DNA from: Nocardia goodfellowii
GTDB taxonomy: Bacteria; Actinomycetota; Actinomycetes; Mycobacteriales; Mycobacteriaceae
DNA: 64,000 nucleotides
Direction of reading: 5' to 3'
Assembly (NCBI RefSeq): GCF_017875645.1
Contig: NZ_JAGGMR010000001.1
Span: 6,510,001 to 6,574,000 of the forward strand
How positions within the stretch are numbered: the first letter of the stretch is position 1; every line of letters starts with the position of its first letter. Under the pieces are notes generated by a model. It ran no database searches, was not told the DNA's origin, and saw nothing but the letters and a program-made list of their open reading frames with translations. This document shows, piece by piece, positions 54,529 to 62,490 of this stretch. Both the position numbers and the translations under genes were made by a program.

Positions 54529-55254
54529 CTAGGTCGCCAGTCCGATGACGGCCTCCAGGTCGTCGAGGCCGGCCAAGTGCGCGGTGAGTTCGCTGCGTTC
54601 GGCCGCGGTGAGGGGGACGGCGCGGGCACGGGTGAGGGCATCGACCGCGGTGGTCGTGTCGTCGGCGCGAATGGCGAGTTCGGCGCGGTAGGCCAACGCC
54701 TCGACCAGTTCGGCGGCGGGCGCGCGATACTGCTCCCGGACCAGCATGGCGTCCAAAATCTTTGCCGCCTGCAGAATGTCGCCCTTGGAGTCGCCGAGCA
54801 CGACGGCATTCTCCAGCGCCCTGGCCAGCTTGCCGACCTCGGACGCACCGGTGCCGCCGGTACCCGGGGAAGCGAAGATCCGGATCCAGTTCCCGCCGGG
54901 GTCGATGACCGTGAAACCGGAGTAGTTGTCGGCGTTCTTGCGTTTCCGCGGGCGGGTCATCCGTGGGATCCCGGAGACCAGAAGTTTGCCGTGGACCGCG
55001 CGCATGCCCGCGGCAAACGCCTCGAACAGCTGCTGAGTGTCGGGCACGAGGACCACACAGCTTCCGTAGGAGTCCTCGGGTTTGAAGTCCGGCAGGCCGA
55101 AGAACTGCAGTTGCAGGTCTTCTCGCTGCAGGCCCACGCAAGGATACGGGCGGGCCTGATAGTAGGTCCGGGTGAAGCTAAGCATGGTGTAGAACTCGTC
55201 GATGTCGTCGATAGACCCGCAGGGAAGCAGCGGGACGGTTATCTCGTGGGCCAT
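54529..55254 (-). CDS. VOC-like protein with helical C-terminal region
   Basis: A 241-residue protein. About 1-130 is a VOC/glyoxalase-type domain (LLPCGSIDDIDEFYTMLSFTRTYYQARPYPCVGLQREDLQLQFFG, YSGFTVIDPGGNWIRIF). About 135-241 is helical (ARALENAVVLGDSKGDILQAAKILDAMLV, TAHLAGLDDLEAVIGLAT), with TPR-like spacing. GGAGAAATGTC precedes the ATG at 55254. It is a single gene; the 547-bp region upstream has a large dyad but no coding signal. Confidence 0.72.
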   Translation of the reverse strand: MAHEITVPLLPCGSIDDIDEFYTMLSFTRTYYQARPYPCVGLQREDLQLQFFGLPDFKPEDSYGSCVVLVPDTQQLFEAFAAGMRAVHGKLLVSGIPRMTRPRKRKNADNYSGFTVIDPGGNWIRIFASPGTGGTGASEVGKLARALENAVVLGDSKGDILQAAKILDAMLVREQYRAPAAELVEALAYRAELAIRADDTTTAVDALTRARAVPLTAAERSELTAHLAGLDDLEAVIGLAT

Positions 55255-55801
55255 GACATTTCTCCGTCTCGCAAAGGTTCGCCGATGCTCGCGGCGGGCG
55301 CTTGAAACACGGAACCCTTTGTGCCAGTGGGCCACTCCTGCACACCCCATGACTTCGAATCCGATAGCCGTGTGCGCGCCCGCGCAGCGCTCCTAGAACC
55401 AGAAGTCGCACCGGCTTCATCGAGCCTCTTCCGCCTGCAGTAGCCGGTTTTGGCTACTGCAGGAAGAATACTCCACGTCGATCCATTAGCCAAACTTGGT
55501 TACATGCGGATCGCGCGCCGTGGCAACCGAATCCGGTAGCCGCCACACCATCGGCCGCAGTCACACAACTCGCGCTTCCCCGCCGGCTCGACTCCCTCGG
55601 GTGTGACCTGATTGCTGACGTCGCCGAAAATCCTTGCACGCTAACATTTCTCGGCGCAGCTGCCGGTCCACGTGTCTCCGACGCGGCGAAGCTGAGCGCC
55701 TGGGCACTGTCACTCGCCCTGCCTCGAGTCAGCCCGTGCGGGGGGTAGGTTCGAGCTTCTCCGGTGCGCGGATGGTCGACTCTTCGCCGCAGGACCCGGA
55801 G
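55255..55801. other. gene-poor stretch with one strong dyad
   Basis: This 547-bp region between the VOC-like gene and the next TetR shows only short frames with unusual composition and no ribosome sites, for example a 61-codon frame at 55454-55639. The notable element is the 30-bp dyad at 55434-55463. I see no tRNA, terminator series or mobile-element end. Confidence 0.6.
55434..55463. promoter_or_regulatory. 30-bp perfect dyad (12-bp arms, 6-bp loop)
   Basis: CCTGCAGTAGCC (55434-55445) and GGCTACTGCAGG (55452-55463) are perfect arms around GGTTTT. It has the same arm/loop layout as the dyad at 29193-29220. It may be an operator for the VOC-like gene 180 bp away or an RNA hairpin. Confidence 0.5.
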
Positions 55802-56422
55802 TCAGCCAGATACTTGGCACCCGCTGACAAATGAATCCAGCCGAGCGAAAACTATGTGGCGGGCTTGATCCGCAGTGATGTTGCCGGTCAGAGTGAGTCC
55901 GGCAAGGCCGGTGGACAGCGCGAGGAGTTCGCGCGCGGCTTCGACGACGTCGAGATCGGTTGTTACCGTGCGGCCCAGCAGAAGTGCGATCAGGTCGATC
56001 AGCCCGCTGTAGCCCTCGGTCATCTGGATGGCGAGATTCGGGCGCGGCAGCGCGTGTGTCTCGAACGCCTGCATGATCCGGAACAGTCGGCGGTCGGCGG
56101 CTGTTCGCGGAATAGTTTCGGCGAGTATGGCGCGTAGTACCGCGATCGGGTCGTCGGTGCCCGCTATCGCGACTTGCTCGCGAACTCGGTTGCCGCCGAC
56201 CTCGGTGATGCTGGTGAACGCTGCCGCCAGCAGATCCTCCTTAGTCGGGAAGTAATGCTGGACTCGGCCGATGGAGACGCCGGCCTGCTGGGCGACGTTG
56301 CGGATGCTCACCCCTTCCACCCCTTCGGTATCCACGATCGTGAAAACCGCCTCCAGAATCGACTGCCGTCGCTCGTCGTGCGCGGCACCCACACCGCGCA
56401 CTGGCGCACCCTTGCCGCTCAC
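55802..56422 (-). CDS. TetR family transcriptional regulator
   Basis: A 206-residue repressor: ERRQSILEAVFTIVDTEGVEGVSIRNVAQQAGVSIGRVQHYFPTKEDLLAAAF. The C-terminal domain (TIPRTAADRRLFRIMQAFETHALPRPNLA) is the AcrR/BetI-like ligand region. It is divergent from a tiny membrane-protein gene at 56527; strong dyads at 56442-56508 lie between them. It is a likely repressor of that gene. Confidence 0.85.
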   Translation of the reverse strand: MSGKGAPVRGVGAAHDERRQSILEAVFTIVDTEGVEGVSIRNVAQQAGVSIGRVQHYFPTKEDLLAAAFTSITEVGGNRVREQVAIAGTDDPIAVLRAILAETIPRTAADRRLFRIMQAFETHALPRPNLAIQMTEGYSGLIDLIALLLGRTVTTDLDVVEAARELLALSTGLAGLTLTGNITADQARHIVFARLDSFVSGCQVSG

Positions 56423-56441
56423 CGCCGCCTCCTTTCCGTTT

Positions 56442-56508
56442 CGATCGTATTGGTTTGACTCTAGTCCAGGGCCAAGGCTAATCTGGCGATATCAAATCAA
56501 TACGATCG
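56442..56508. promoter_or_regulatory. TetR operator pair between divergent genes
   Basis: CGATCGTATTGGTTTGA (56442-56458) and TCAAATCAATACGATCG (56492-56508) are inverted 17-bp copies with one mismatch, and ATACGATCGTAT (56500-56511) is itself a perfect dyad. They flank 33 bp that can carry the two promoters. Confidence 0.65.
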
Positions 56509-56526
56509 TATCGATAAGGGAGAATC

Positions 56527-56718
56527 ATGCTCGAAACACTGGGGTTGCTTCTGCTCATCCAGGGCGTCGGCGGGCTGATCAACAACCTCGCCGGGGGCTC
56601 GAAAAGCTGGTTCTTACTGAACTATGTCGACCTTCCGGACTGGGCGCGGCTGGTCGGGTACCTACTCCTGAGCGCAGCCGGTGCTGTGGTCCTGCTGTGG
56701 CGCAAGGGGTTTCGCTGA
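56527..56718 (+). CDS. tiny two-helix membrane protein
   Basis: A 63-residue protein: LETLGLLLLIQGVGGLINNLAGG, a short loop with Trp/Tyr, and LVGYLLLSAAGAVVLLWRKGFR. Two membrane helices with a basic C-terminus. AAGGGAGAATC precedes the ATG. Unknown function; its only neighbour is the TetR gene, so it is probably an inducible membrane peptide or efflux-associated subunit. Confidence 0.7.
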   Translation: MLETLGLLLLIQGVGGLINNLAGGSKSWFLLNYVDLPDWARLVGYLLLSAAGAVVLLWRKGFR

Positions 56719-56780
56719 CAGTCTTTGCCAAGCCGGACCTCACCGTCGAGCCGGACAGATCACGCCAGCGGCAATCCGGC

Positions 56781-57167
56781 TCAACCGTTGTCGGGTAGAC
56801 GGACGATATGCGGGATGCCGACGGGGTTACTGATCCAGTGGGCGTCCATGCCCGAGGGCATCGGTTCCAGCTCGTCCTGCACGAAAACTCCGTGTGCGGC
56901 GAGGTGTTCGGTTGCGCGGTCGACGTCGTCGGTGAACAGTTCCAGCCAGAGGTCGGCACGAGCATAGTTATCGACACGGTCCAGCCACAGGGTTACGGGC
57001 CCGAACTGGATGGAGGCGCTCTGAATCACGCCTTCGGCGACGGATTCGCCGCTGTTATCAGTAACTTCCATACCCAGGGTGTCCCGGTAGAAGGCGACCG
57101 TCCGATCGAACTGCGCTTTGGGAAGTTTCATGGCGATATTGTGTCCGCCGCGGAATGTGGGGGTCAT
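56781..57167 (-). CDS. VOC family (glyoxalase-like) protein
   Basis: A 128-residue VOC protein: NIAMKLPKAQFDRTVAFYRDTLGMEV, then ADLWLELFTDDVDRATEHLAAHGV and a final VGIPHIVRLP. It is the third gene of an ArsR-SRPBCC-VOC series on the minus strand, 12 bp after arsR, so it is probably co-transcribed with it. Substrate unknown. Confidence 0.8.
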   Translation of the reverse strand: MTPTFRGGHNIAMKLPKAQFDRTVAFYRDTLGMEVTDNSGESVAEGVIQSASIQFGPVTLWLDRVDNYARADLWLELFTDDVDRATEHLAAHGVFVQDELEPMPSGMDAHWISNPVGIPHIVRLPDNG

Positions 57168-57179
57168 GATTCGGTTCTC

Positions 57180-57524
57180 CTAGAGGCGATCAAGGTGGTC
57201 GCGGAGCGCGCTGAGGCGTCCGTCCCAGTTGTGTGCGAGTGCGGCGAGAAATGACTGAGCAACGGTCATCGGCTGGGTCTGCAGGTAATAGTGGATCCGG
57301 CGTCGCTCGCCGGGTTCGGCGCGGACGAGGCCGGCATCGGCAAGAAGACCGAGATGTTTGGCGATCGCCTGTCGCGAGATCGGCAACCGGTCCGCCAGAT
57401 CGGTCGCCGTCGCTGGACCGTGCGCGGCGAGTTCGGCGAGAATGCCGCGTCGCGTCGGGTCGGCCAGCGCTGTGAATACCGCCTGCGCGATCAGCTCCGC
57501 GTCGGGATGCTCAGGCACTGACAT
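57180..57524 (-). CDS. ArsR family transcriptional regulator
   Basis: A 114-residue winged-helix protein: LADPTRRGILAELAAHGPATATDLADRLPISRQAIAKHLGLLADAGLVRAEPGERRRIHYY. It lacks the metal CVC motif, so it senses a non-metal signal, as do ArsR proteins paired with SRPBCC genes. It overlaps the SRPBCC gene (57511-57524) by 14 bases, so translation is coupled. It likely binds the repeats at 57975-58005. Confidence 0.85.
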   Translation of the reverse strand: MSVPEHPDAELIAQAVFTALADPTRRGILAELAAHGPATATDLADRLPISRQAIAKHLGLLADAGLVRAEPGERRRIHYYLQTQPMTVAQSFLAALAHNWDGRLSALRDHLDRL

Positions 57525-57957
57525 CGAGATACTCGACGAGCTCGGCCAGTTCCATCGCCCACCCCTCGACGTTGCCTTCGTATGCCCCCGCCAAATGGTC
57601 TGGCAGTTGCGCGAACCCTATTTCCACCACCGTGAGCCGGGTGCCGGTGGGCGTCGGTCGCAGGGTGAATTCGACACGTGTGCGGCGCGGATCGCTGGGC
57701 GGCAGCCCCTCGATCGGCCAGGTGAACGCGAACCTGCTGGGCGGCTCGACAAGCTGGATCCGCAGTGTGTGCGGCCCGTCCTCGTGCCACCACACCCGCA
57801 CTGTGCCGCCGGGACGCAAGTCATCGATGTCAGCGCGGGAACCGAACCAACTTCCGAGACCTTCGGCCGTGGTCAGGGCGTTCCACACCTTCTCAGGCGG
57901 GTGCGGCAATTCGAGCTCCCGCTCGATGCGATCGGGTACCGGCAACACGGCCTCCAT
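57511..57957 (-). CDS. SRPBCC (START-like/AHSA1) domain protein
   Basis: A 148-residue protein: IERELELPHPPEKVWNALTTAEGLGSWFG, RPGGTVRVWWHEDGPHTLRIQLVEPPSRFAFTWP, and TRLTVVEIGFAQLPDHLAGAYEGNVEGWAMELAELVEYL, the SRPBCC cavity fold that binds hydrophobic ligands. It overlaps arsR by 14 bases and starts at ATG 57957, close to strong operator repeats, so this is a small arsR-controlled unit with the VOC gene. Confidence 0.85.
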   Translation of the reverse strand: MEAVLPVPDRIERELELPHPPEKVWNALTTAEGLGSWFGSRADIDDLRPGGTVRVWWHEDGPHTLRIQLVEPPSRFAFTWPIEGLPPSDPRRTRVEFTLRPTPTGTRLTVVEIGFAQLPDHLAGAYEGNVEGWAMELAELVEYLDVSA

Positions 57958-58277
57958 GTATAGCAACCAGATGATTGCAATACTGTATCGCAACCGATCG
58001 GTTGCAACAAGTTGAGTTCGGCATCTTTGCTGACGGGTTCGATCCATCGCCACCTCGAGCACCCATACCCGACGGGGGCACAGGCGATCATCACAACACT
58101 TCATCGAACGCGACGGTGTGAGTGAGCGCGAGCTACACGGGCACAAGCGAAAAAGGCCGTAGCGCAGCAAAATTCGAACACGCCGAGGCTCGGATCGCCG
58201 TAGTGCTCGGCGCCGGAACGCTCGCCAGCCGAGGCAGACACGGCCTCCTGGCGAAGTCCGTTCGCACTGACAGCGAG
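57958..58277 (-). promoter_or_regulatory. promoter region of the SRPBCC-arsR-VOC unit with two dyads
   Basis: Just upstream of the ATG at 57957 lie TTGCAATAC-T-GTATCGCAA (57975-57993, one mismatch) and GCAACCGATCGGTTGC (57990-58005, perfect). They overlap and share TTGC elements, as expected for ArsR binding and autorepression. The remaining sequence to 58277 shows no gene. Confidence 0.6.
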
Positions 58278-58559
58278 TCAGCAGTTTCGTTCGTCGGACC
58301 CGTCACCACAGTCATCGTCGCCGTCGCACAGCCATTGCTTCTGCACACACCTGTCGTTATCGCATTTGAATTCGTCCGGCCCGCACAGGCGCAACCCACT
58401 GTGGCATTCGCTGCGCGCTGCCCCTGGGCCGAAATCGAAGGACATCAGCGTCTCAGGGTTGACCGGGGCAGCGGATTCGGCCATCGCTGGCGCCGACACC
58501 AGTGTCAGCCATATCGCGGTAGCCCCCAAAGCTGTCGCAAAGACGGAAACGACACGCAT
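58278..58559 (-). CDS. secreted protein with LDL-receptor class A domain
   Basis: A 93-residue exported protein. A signal peptide ([20 protein letters not shown], cleavage after Ala27) is followed by a short linker. Residues 59-93 hold all six Cys of an LDLa repeat (59, 66, 71, 78, 84, 93), the Phe before Cys2, WLCDGDDDC and the calcium-binding Asp/Glu of DGSDE. Such domains are common in animals and rare in bacteria. GGAGG seven bases before the ATG and an intact stop support a real gene. It probably binds calcium and a partner outside the cell. Confidence 0.85.
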   Translation of the reverse strand: MRVVSVFATALGATAIWLTLVSAPAMAESAAPVNPETLMSFDFGPGAARSECHSGLRLCGPDEFKCDNDRCVQKQWLCDGDDDCGDGSDERNC

Positions 58560-58697
58560 GCAGAAACCTCCGTAGTGAGATTCGGTCAGGTACGGAAATT
58601 CGGTATCCAGCACAGAATCGAGCGCTTGTCCTGCCCAGGATCGCACACTCGATCGTCGAATCGACGGAGGCCGACATGCCGAAGGCGGGGTCGACTA

Positions 58698-59651
58698 TCA
58701 GCGATCAGCAGTCGCAACGAAGTGGTGACGGTGTTCGTGGAGGAACTCGGTGAACGTCTGCGGCGGGTGGCCGATGGCCTCCGCGAAAGCGGCGGGATCG
58801 ATCGGCGGAGCTGAGGGCAGGCGGGAGAAGACCGCACCGATGGCCGAAATGTGCTGTGCCATCGCTGGGTTGACCGACGACTCGGTGCCGCTGTGCGCCA
58901 GGTCTTCCAATTGGCGCTGCCATTGTTCGGCGGACACAGGGGTGTACTTAACCGGTGCTCCCGTTTCGGCGCCGATGAGGGTGGCGATCTCGGCGTGGCT
59001 GTGCACGGTCGCCGCCTGCGGGTAAACCGTGGTGCCACGGGGGTATCGGGTCGGGTCGATCAGAGCCGCCACGGCGAGGTCGGCGGCGTCCCGACCGCTG
59101 ATCCACGGCACCACGGCATCGCCGAAGCTATTGGCGAAACCGCCTGTGCGGCGGATGGATTCGCCGTGCAACAACACGATGTTCTCGTAGAACAACGCCG
59201 CGATCCGCAAGATCGTCGGTTCGAGTCCGGCCCAGGACAGCACCTCCTCGGCGATCCACTGCGCGCGTCCCAAACCGCTCGGGCTGTCGGAGGCGGAGAC
59301 CGCCATCGACATCACCACCACTCGCGGCTTGGTTTCCGCACGGCGGATCGCGGCGGCCAGATCGGCCGCAGCCTGGACGATGCCGGGAGCTACCGGATAG
59401 GTGAAATACACAGTGTCCGCGTCCTGTACGGCCGCGTCGAGCGTCCGGTTGTCCAGGAGATCGCCGATGACGATCTGCGCGCCGAGAGCCCGAAGACGTT
59501 GTGCGCGTTCGTCATCGGCGCGTACCAGTACCCGGACCGCGTGTGCGTGTTCGCGCAGACGCCGCACCACGTGGGAACCGGTTCCGCCATGCCGGCCGCC
59601 CGCGCCGATGACCAGCGTGCGGGGTCCGGAGCTGTCGGGAAGAGAAGTCAC
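58698..59651 (-). CDS. NmrA-like NAD(P)-binding protein
   Basis: A 317-residue Rossmann protein. RTLVIGAGGRHGGTGSHVVRRLREHAHAVRVLVRAD binds the dinucleotide; the following VIGDLLDNRTLDAAVQDADTVYFTYPV is characteristic of NmrA/quinone-sensing SDRs. The catalytic Tyr-Lys pair is not obvious, as usual for NmrA. It is divergent from an HxlR regulator, whose site at 59727-59751 lies between them. Confidence 0.82.
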   Translation of the reverse strand: MTSLPDSSGPRTLVIGAGGRHGGTGSHVVRRLREHAHAVRVLVRADDERAQRLRALGAQIVIGDLLDNRTLDAAVQDADTVYFTYPVAPGIVQAAADLAAAIRRAETKPRVVVMSMAVSASDSPSGLGRAQWIAEEVLSWAGLEPTILRIAALFYENIVLLHGESIRRTGGFANSFGDAVVPWISGRDAADLAVAALIDPTRYPRGTTVYPQAATVHSHAEIATLIGAETGAPVKYTPVSAEQWQRQLEDLAHSGTESSVNPAMAQHISAIGAVFSRLPSAPPIDPAAFAEAIGHPPQTFTEFLHEHRHHFVATADR

Positions 59652-59726
59652 AGTGCGCCTATCGGTCGTTCACCACGAGGTGAGATGTGGCGGCTCCAGG
59701 TCGGCCGCGGCGCTCACACTAAAACC

Positions 59727-59751
59727 AGTGACTACTATTATGCAAGTAACT
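59727..59751. promoter_or_regulatory. HxlR-type operator
   Basis: AGTGACT (59727-59733) and AGTAACT (59745-59751) are inverted half-sites separated by 11 bp, between divergent NmrA-like and HxlR genes. The spaced AGTnACT arrangement fits an HxlR dimer. Confidence 0.5.
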
Positions 59752-59773
59752 CAGTTGATGAGAGGATCAGTGG

Positions 59774-60280
59774 GTGCGACGAACGAGTTTCCAAGCGATG
59801 GGGTGCCCGATCGCGGGCGCACTGGAGTACGTCGGCGACTGGTGGACGTTGCTGATCGTGCGCGACGCACTGGACGGGTTCACCAGATTCGACGAGTTCG
59901 AACGCAATCTCGGCATCGCCCCGACCATGCTGACCAAACGATTGCGCACGCTGGTCGAATCCGGGTTGCTCGAACGTAGGCGCTACAGCCAGTCCCCGCC
60001 CCGCTACGAGTACCTCATCACAGACATGGGGCGCGACCTTTCCCCGGTTCTCATCGGCCTGTACGTCTGGGGCCGCAAGCATGCGGGAACGGATACGCCG
60101 AGCGTGGTCCTGACCGATCGCGACACCGGGGCTGAGATCGTGCCCGGCCTCGTGGACCAACAGAGCGGTCGCCCCCTGTCCGCCCTGAACCTCAGTTTTC
60201 TCGCCGGACCGGGAGCCGATCAACCCATGCGTGAACGTCTCGACCCCGAGTTGCGGGCAGCGCGGAACCACGAGAAGTGA
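59774..60280 (+). CDS. HxlR family transcriptional regulator
   Basis: A 168-residue regulator. CPIAGALEYVGDWWTLLIVRDALDGFTRFDEFERNLGIAPTMLTKRLRTLVESGLLERRRYSQSPPRYEYLITDMGRDL is a complete HxlR HTH; the early Cys may be redox-active. The C-terminus is longer than usual. It is divergent from the NmrA-like gene and likely controls it. GTG start at 59774. Confidence 0.88.
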   Translation: MRRTSFQAMGCPIAGALEYVGDWWTLLIVRDALDGFTRFDEFERNLGIAPTMLTKRLRTLVESGLLERRRYSQSPPRYEYLITDMGRDLSPVLIGLYVWGRKHAGTDTPSVVLTDRDTGAEIVPGLVDQQSGRPLSALNLSFLAGPGADQPMRERLDPELRAARNHEK

Positions 60281-60348
60281 TCGGCCGGAAAGAACCGATG
60301 AGGAATAGCGCCCAGCGAGATTACGGCGGGCAAAACTCATTGGACGAA

Positions 60349-60543
60349 TTACCCGCGTGCGGAACCGCTTTCGATGAATTCACGGATGAAGCAGAGCGGG
60401 CAGATGGGATCGAACGGTGCGGTGACCTGGGTCGAGGCGGTGGGCGACGGTCCGATCGGCGCGGCCACGGCCAGGGCGGGCTGTAGGGCGAGAGCGACAG
60501 TAAACGCGCCGCCGACAATGACATTCAGCATGGGACGGTACAA
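60349..60543 (-). CDS. small exported peptide with CPLC motif
   Basis: A 64-residue protein. GGAGG five bases before a TTG at 60543 selects that start (MYRPMLNVIVGGAFTVALALQ). The hydrophobic signal ends near LAVAA, leaving a mature peptide of about 37 residues that contains CPLC and ends FIREFIESGSARG. The CxxC could be redox-active or bind metal. It lies alone between HxlR and GNAT genes. Function unknown. Confidence 0.6.
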   Translation of the reverse strand: MYRPMLNVIVGGAFTVALALQPALAVAAPIGPSPTASTQVTAPFDPICPLCFIREFIESGSARG

Positions 60544-60626
60544 GAGATCCTCCACGTGGATGCGATGAGACGTGAGAGTAGCAAGGCCCGGCGCGGCGGG
60601 TCATGCCCCCAATTCCAGCGAGGCAT

Positions 60627-61367
60627 TCATCCAGCCTGATCTTCTCCAGGTAACGGATTCAGCCGAAAACTCAGCTGCGTGCCGAGCTCTCGGAAGCCCA
60701 GAGCGGCGGCGACCCGCCTGGACTCGGTCGTGCGGGCACGCCACTGCGGGACCAGGCCCTGCCTGAGGGCGTGCTCTACGGCGGCCGAGGCAGCAGCACG
60801 GGCCAAGCCCTGACCGCGCCGATCAGACGCGGTCAGCACCGAGACATGCGCTGTGCGGTTCGGCCAGACCCGATACCCGGCGGCCGAGACAACCACCCCG
60901 GCCGAGCACACGACGAACGCCGACGAGGTGATCTCGTCCAACCCGCTTTCGTCGCGGTCGGCCGCCCGGGACTCCTGCAAGGATTCGCCCAAGGCCGCGT
61001 TCTGCAGCGGTACTCGATCGACTTTGCCCGCCGTGACCGGTCGAAACAGGTCCACGTCGAAGTAGGCAAGCACCGCGGGACCGCGCACCTCGGCAACGGA
61101 CAGCACAGTGCCCAGCCGCTCCGCGTTGCCGATCTCTGTAACCGGGATCTGCATTCCAGCGACTCGAATTCGCTCTGCCGCAAAGGCATCGGGTGCAGTC
61201 GCAATCGCCGAACCCCGCACCACCACGACACCGGCCCACGCCGCTGGACACATCAACGACCTCGGCGACACCGCCACTTGCAGACGGCCGGGCGTGCAGG
61301 AAACCGGCACTACCGCCAGTTCCGCCCACAACGCCTGCGCGTGAGCAACCACAGACGCCAACGACAT
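60627..61367 (-). CDS. GNAT family N-acetyltransferase
   Basis: A 246-residue protein. The C-terminal half holds the acetyl-CoA site: SVLTASDRRGQGLARAAASAAVEHALRQGLVPQWRARTTESRRVAAALGFRELG. The N-terminal half is a diverged GNAT-like or regulatory domain. Acceptor substrate unknown. The ATG at 61367 follows a GGGGGG ribosome site. Upstream 61368-61650 contains no convincing gene. Confidence 0.78.
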   Translation of the reverse strand: MSLASVVAHAQALWAELAVVPVSCTPGRLQVAVSPRSLMCPAAWAGVVVVRGSAIATAPDAFAAERIRVAGMQIPVTEIGNAERLGTVLSVAEVRGPAVLAYFDVDLFRPVTAGKVDRVPLQNAALGESLQESRAADRDESGLDEITSSAFVVCSAGVVVSAAGYRVWPNRTAHVSVLTASDRRGQGLARAAASAAVEHALRQGLVPQWRARTTESRRVAAALGFRELGTQLSFRLNPLPGEDQAG

Positions 61368-61650
61368 AAATCCCCCCGGAGTCCAGTATCGACAGCGAAC
61401 TTGCCCGCGCATCGGCAGTAGCCGATGTACTGAGCAACCGGGTTACGGCCGCCGAACAACGACAAAAAGTTGCAGGCCACCATGTTCCAAGTTTCAACGG
61501 CCACTCGGCGGCCGAGAAAGCCTCGCCGGGCAGCCCACCGGCCACAGTAGTCACGGTCGGCACGCACAATGCTCATCGGCAGATCAGCGTGCCGGCCCAG
61601 GAGCCGGTGCGGTGCGGTCCGCGGCTCGGCCGGGGGTTGTCCGACGAGGT

Positions 61651-62097
61651 TCAGTGGGTGCGACGGAGTTGTCCGACCTGCCTCGCGTTGTTTATTTCCA
61701 TACGCGCGGAAGTCACACTTCCTGCTCGGTCGCATTCAGGGTTCATCAATTCCAGCCTCCAGGTGTCACCATCGGAATCTTTGGCGACGATGCGAAACAC
61801 TTTCGACCGGACGCTAGAGCTATCGTACCTACCTTCCAGGGTCCACAGCCTGTGCCCGTCGGGCGATTTGGTCAGATCGGTCAGACTGTGGTTCTCGAAT
61901 TTGATGTGATGCTTGATCAATTCCGGATCGACCGAATTTCCTGTCGTTCCGGCATAGACGGCCAAATCCCTGTCGCCGGTCCAGCTCTTCAAATCTGCAC
62001 CGCAGGTGCTGGATGGCGCGGCCGACGCGATCCCGGCCGTTACCGCAGACATCAGGCACAAGCCGATCTGGATCGGAACCAGAACACGCAATGGCAT
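61651..62097 (-). CDS. exported hypothetical protein
   Basis: A 148-residue protein with a signal peptide (IQIGLCLMSAVTAGIASA, cleavage before APSS) and a beta-rich mature domain: TCGADLKSWTGDRDLAVYAG, KHHIKFENHSLTDLTKSPDGHRLWTLEG, SKVFRIVAKDSDGDTWRLELMNPEC. Two mature Cys may form a disulphide. CAGGAGAACG precedes the ATG. No family recognised; similar in size to small mycobacterial and Nocardia surface proteins. Confidence 0.65.
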   Translation of the reverse strand: MPLRVLVPIQIGLCLMSAVTAGIASAAPSSTCGADLKSWTGDRDLAVYAGTTGNSVDPELIKHHIKFENHSLTDLTKSPDGHRLWTLEGRYDSSSVRSKVFRIVAKDSDGDTWRLELMNPECDRAGSVTSARMEINNARQVGQLRRTH

Positions 62098-62142
62098 TTC
62101 CGTTCTCCTGGGGCCCGGGAGTTGACCTGAACGCTGTAGTCT

Positions 62143-62490
62143 CTAATCGTCGATGCCGCTGCGATGGGAGTCGGACTCGCCCGATCCATCGTCGCCCCGG
62201 TTGTCTGCACTCCTCGAAGACTCCTTAGTGCCGGCCCCACTTTTGCCTTTGCCCTTTCCCTTGCCTTTGCCCTCGCCCTTTCCCTTGCCCTTTCCCTCAC
62301 CGCCGTCCTCGCTCGGCGCGCCGCCACCCGAGGCGATAACCGACCCCTGACCGAAATCGTGCAAGATGGGCTCTGCCGCCAGCGCCGACGAGGGTGCCGG
62401 ATTATGGCCAAGCTGGCCCGTGGCCCCTGGGGCGGACGCGGCCAGCACCCCGGCCGCAACGAACACCCCGACAATGACTCGCTGAATCAT
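62143..62490 (-). CDS. exported Lys/Gly-repeat protein
   Basis: A 115-residue protein. A signal peptide (VIVGVFVAAGVLAASAPGATG) precedes a short linker and a strongly basic GKGKGKGEGKGKGKGKGKSG tract at about 65-85, then an acidic Ser/Asp-rich tail (DDGSGESDSHRSGIDD). The Lys-Gly tract is intrinsically disordered and might bind nucleic acid, polyphosphate or acidic polysaccharide. It is divergent from the ribosome-recycling-like gene. The start has AGAGAGGAACC. Confidence 0.65.
   Translation of the reverse strand: MIQRVIVGVFVAAGVLAASAPGATGQLGHNPAPSSALAAEPILHDFGQGSVIASGGGAPSEDGGEGKGKGKGEGKGKGKGKGKSGAGTKESSRSADNRGDDGSGESDSHRSGIDD
62236..62300. repeat. 6-bp-periodic low-complexity tract
   Basis: The Lys-Gly codons of the preceding gene form about ten tandem six-base units of the GGCAAA/GGGAAA type (CCTTTGCCC on the plus strand), a hexanucleotide microsatellite that could change length by slippage without shifting frame. 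Confidence 0.7.

Noticed and set aside
61413..61650. Possible gene or insertion remnant between GNAT and exported protein genes
   Set aside because: Frames through here are Cys/Trp/Arg-rich shadows without ribosome site or recognisable motifs; no repeats or terminal inverted sequences found.
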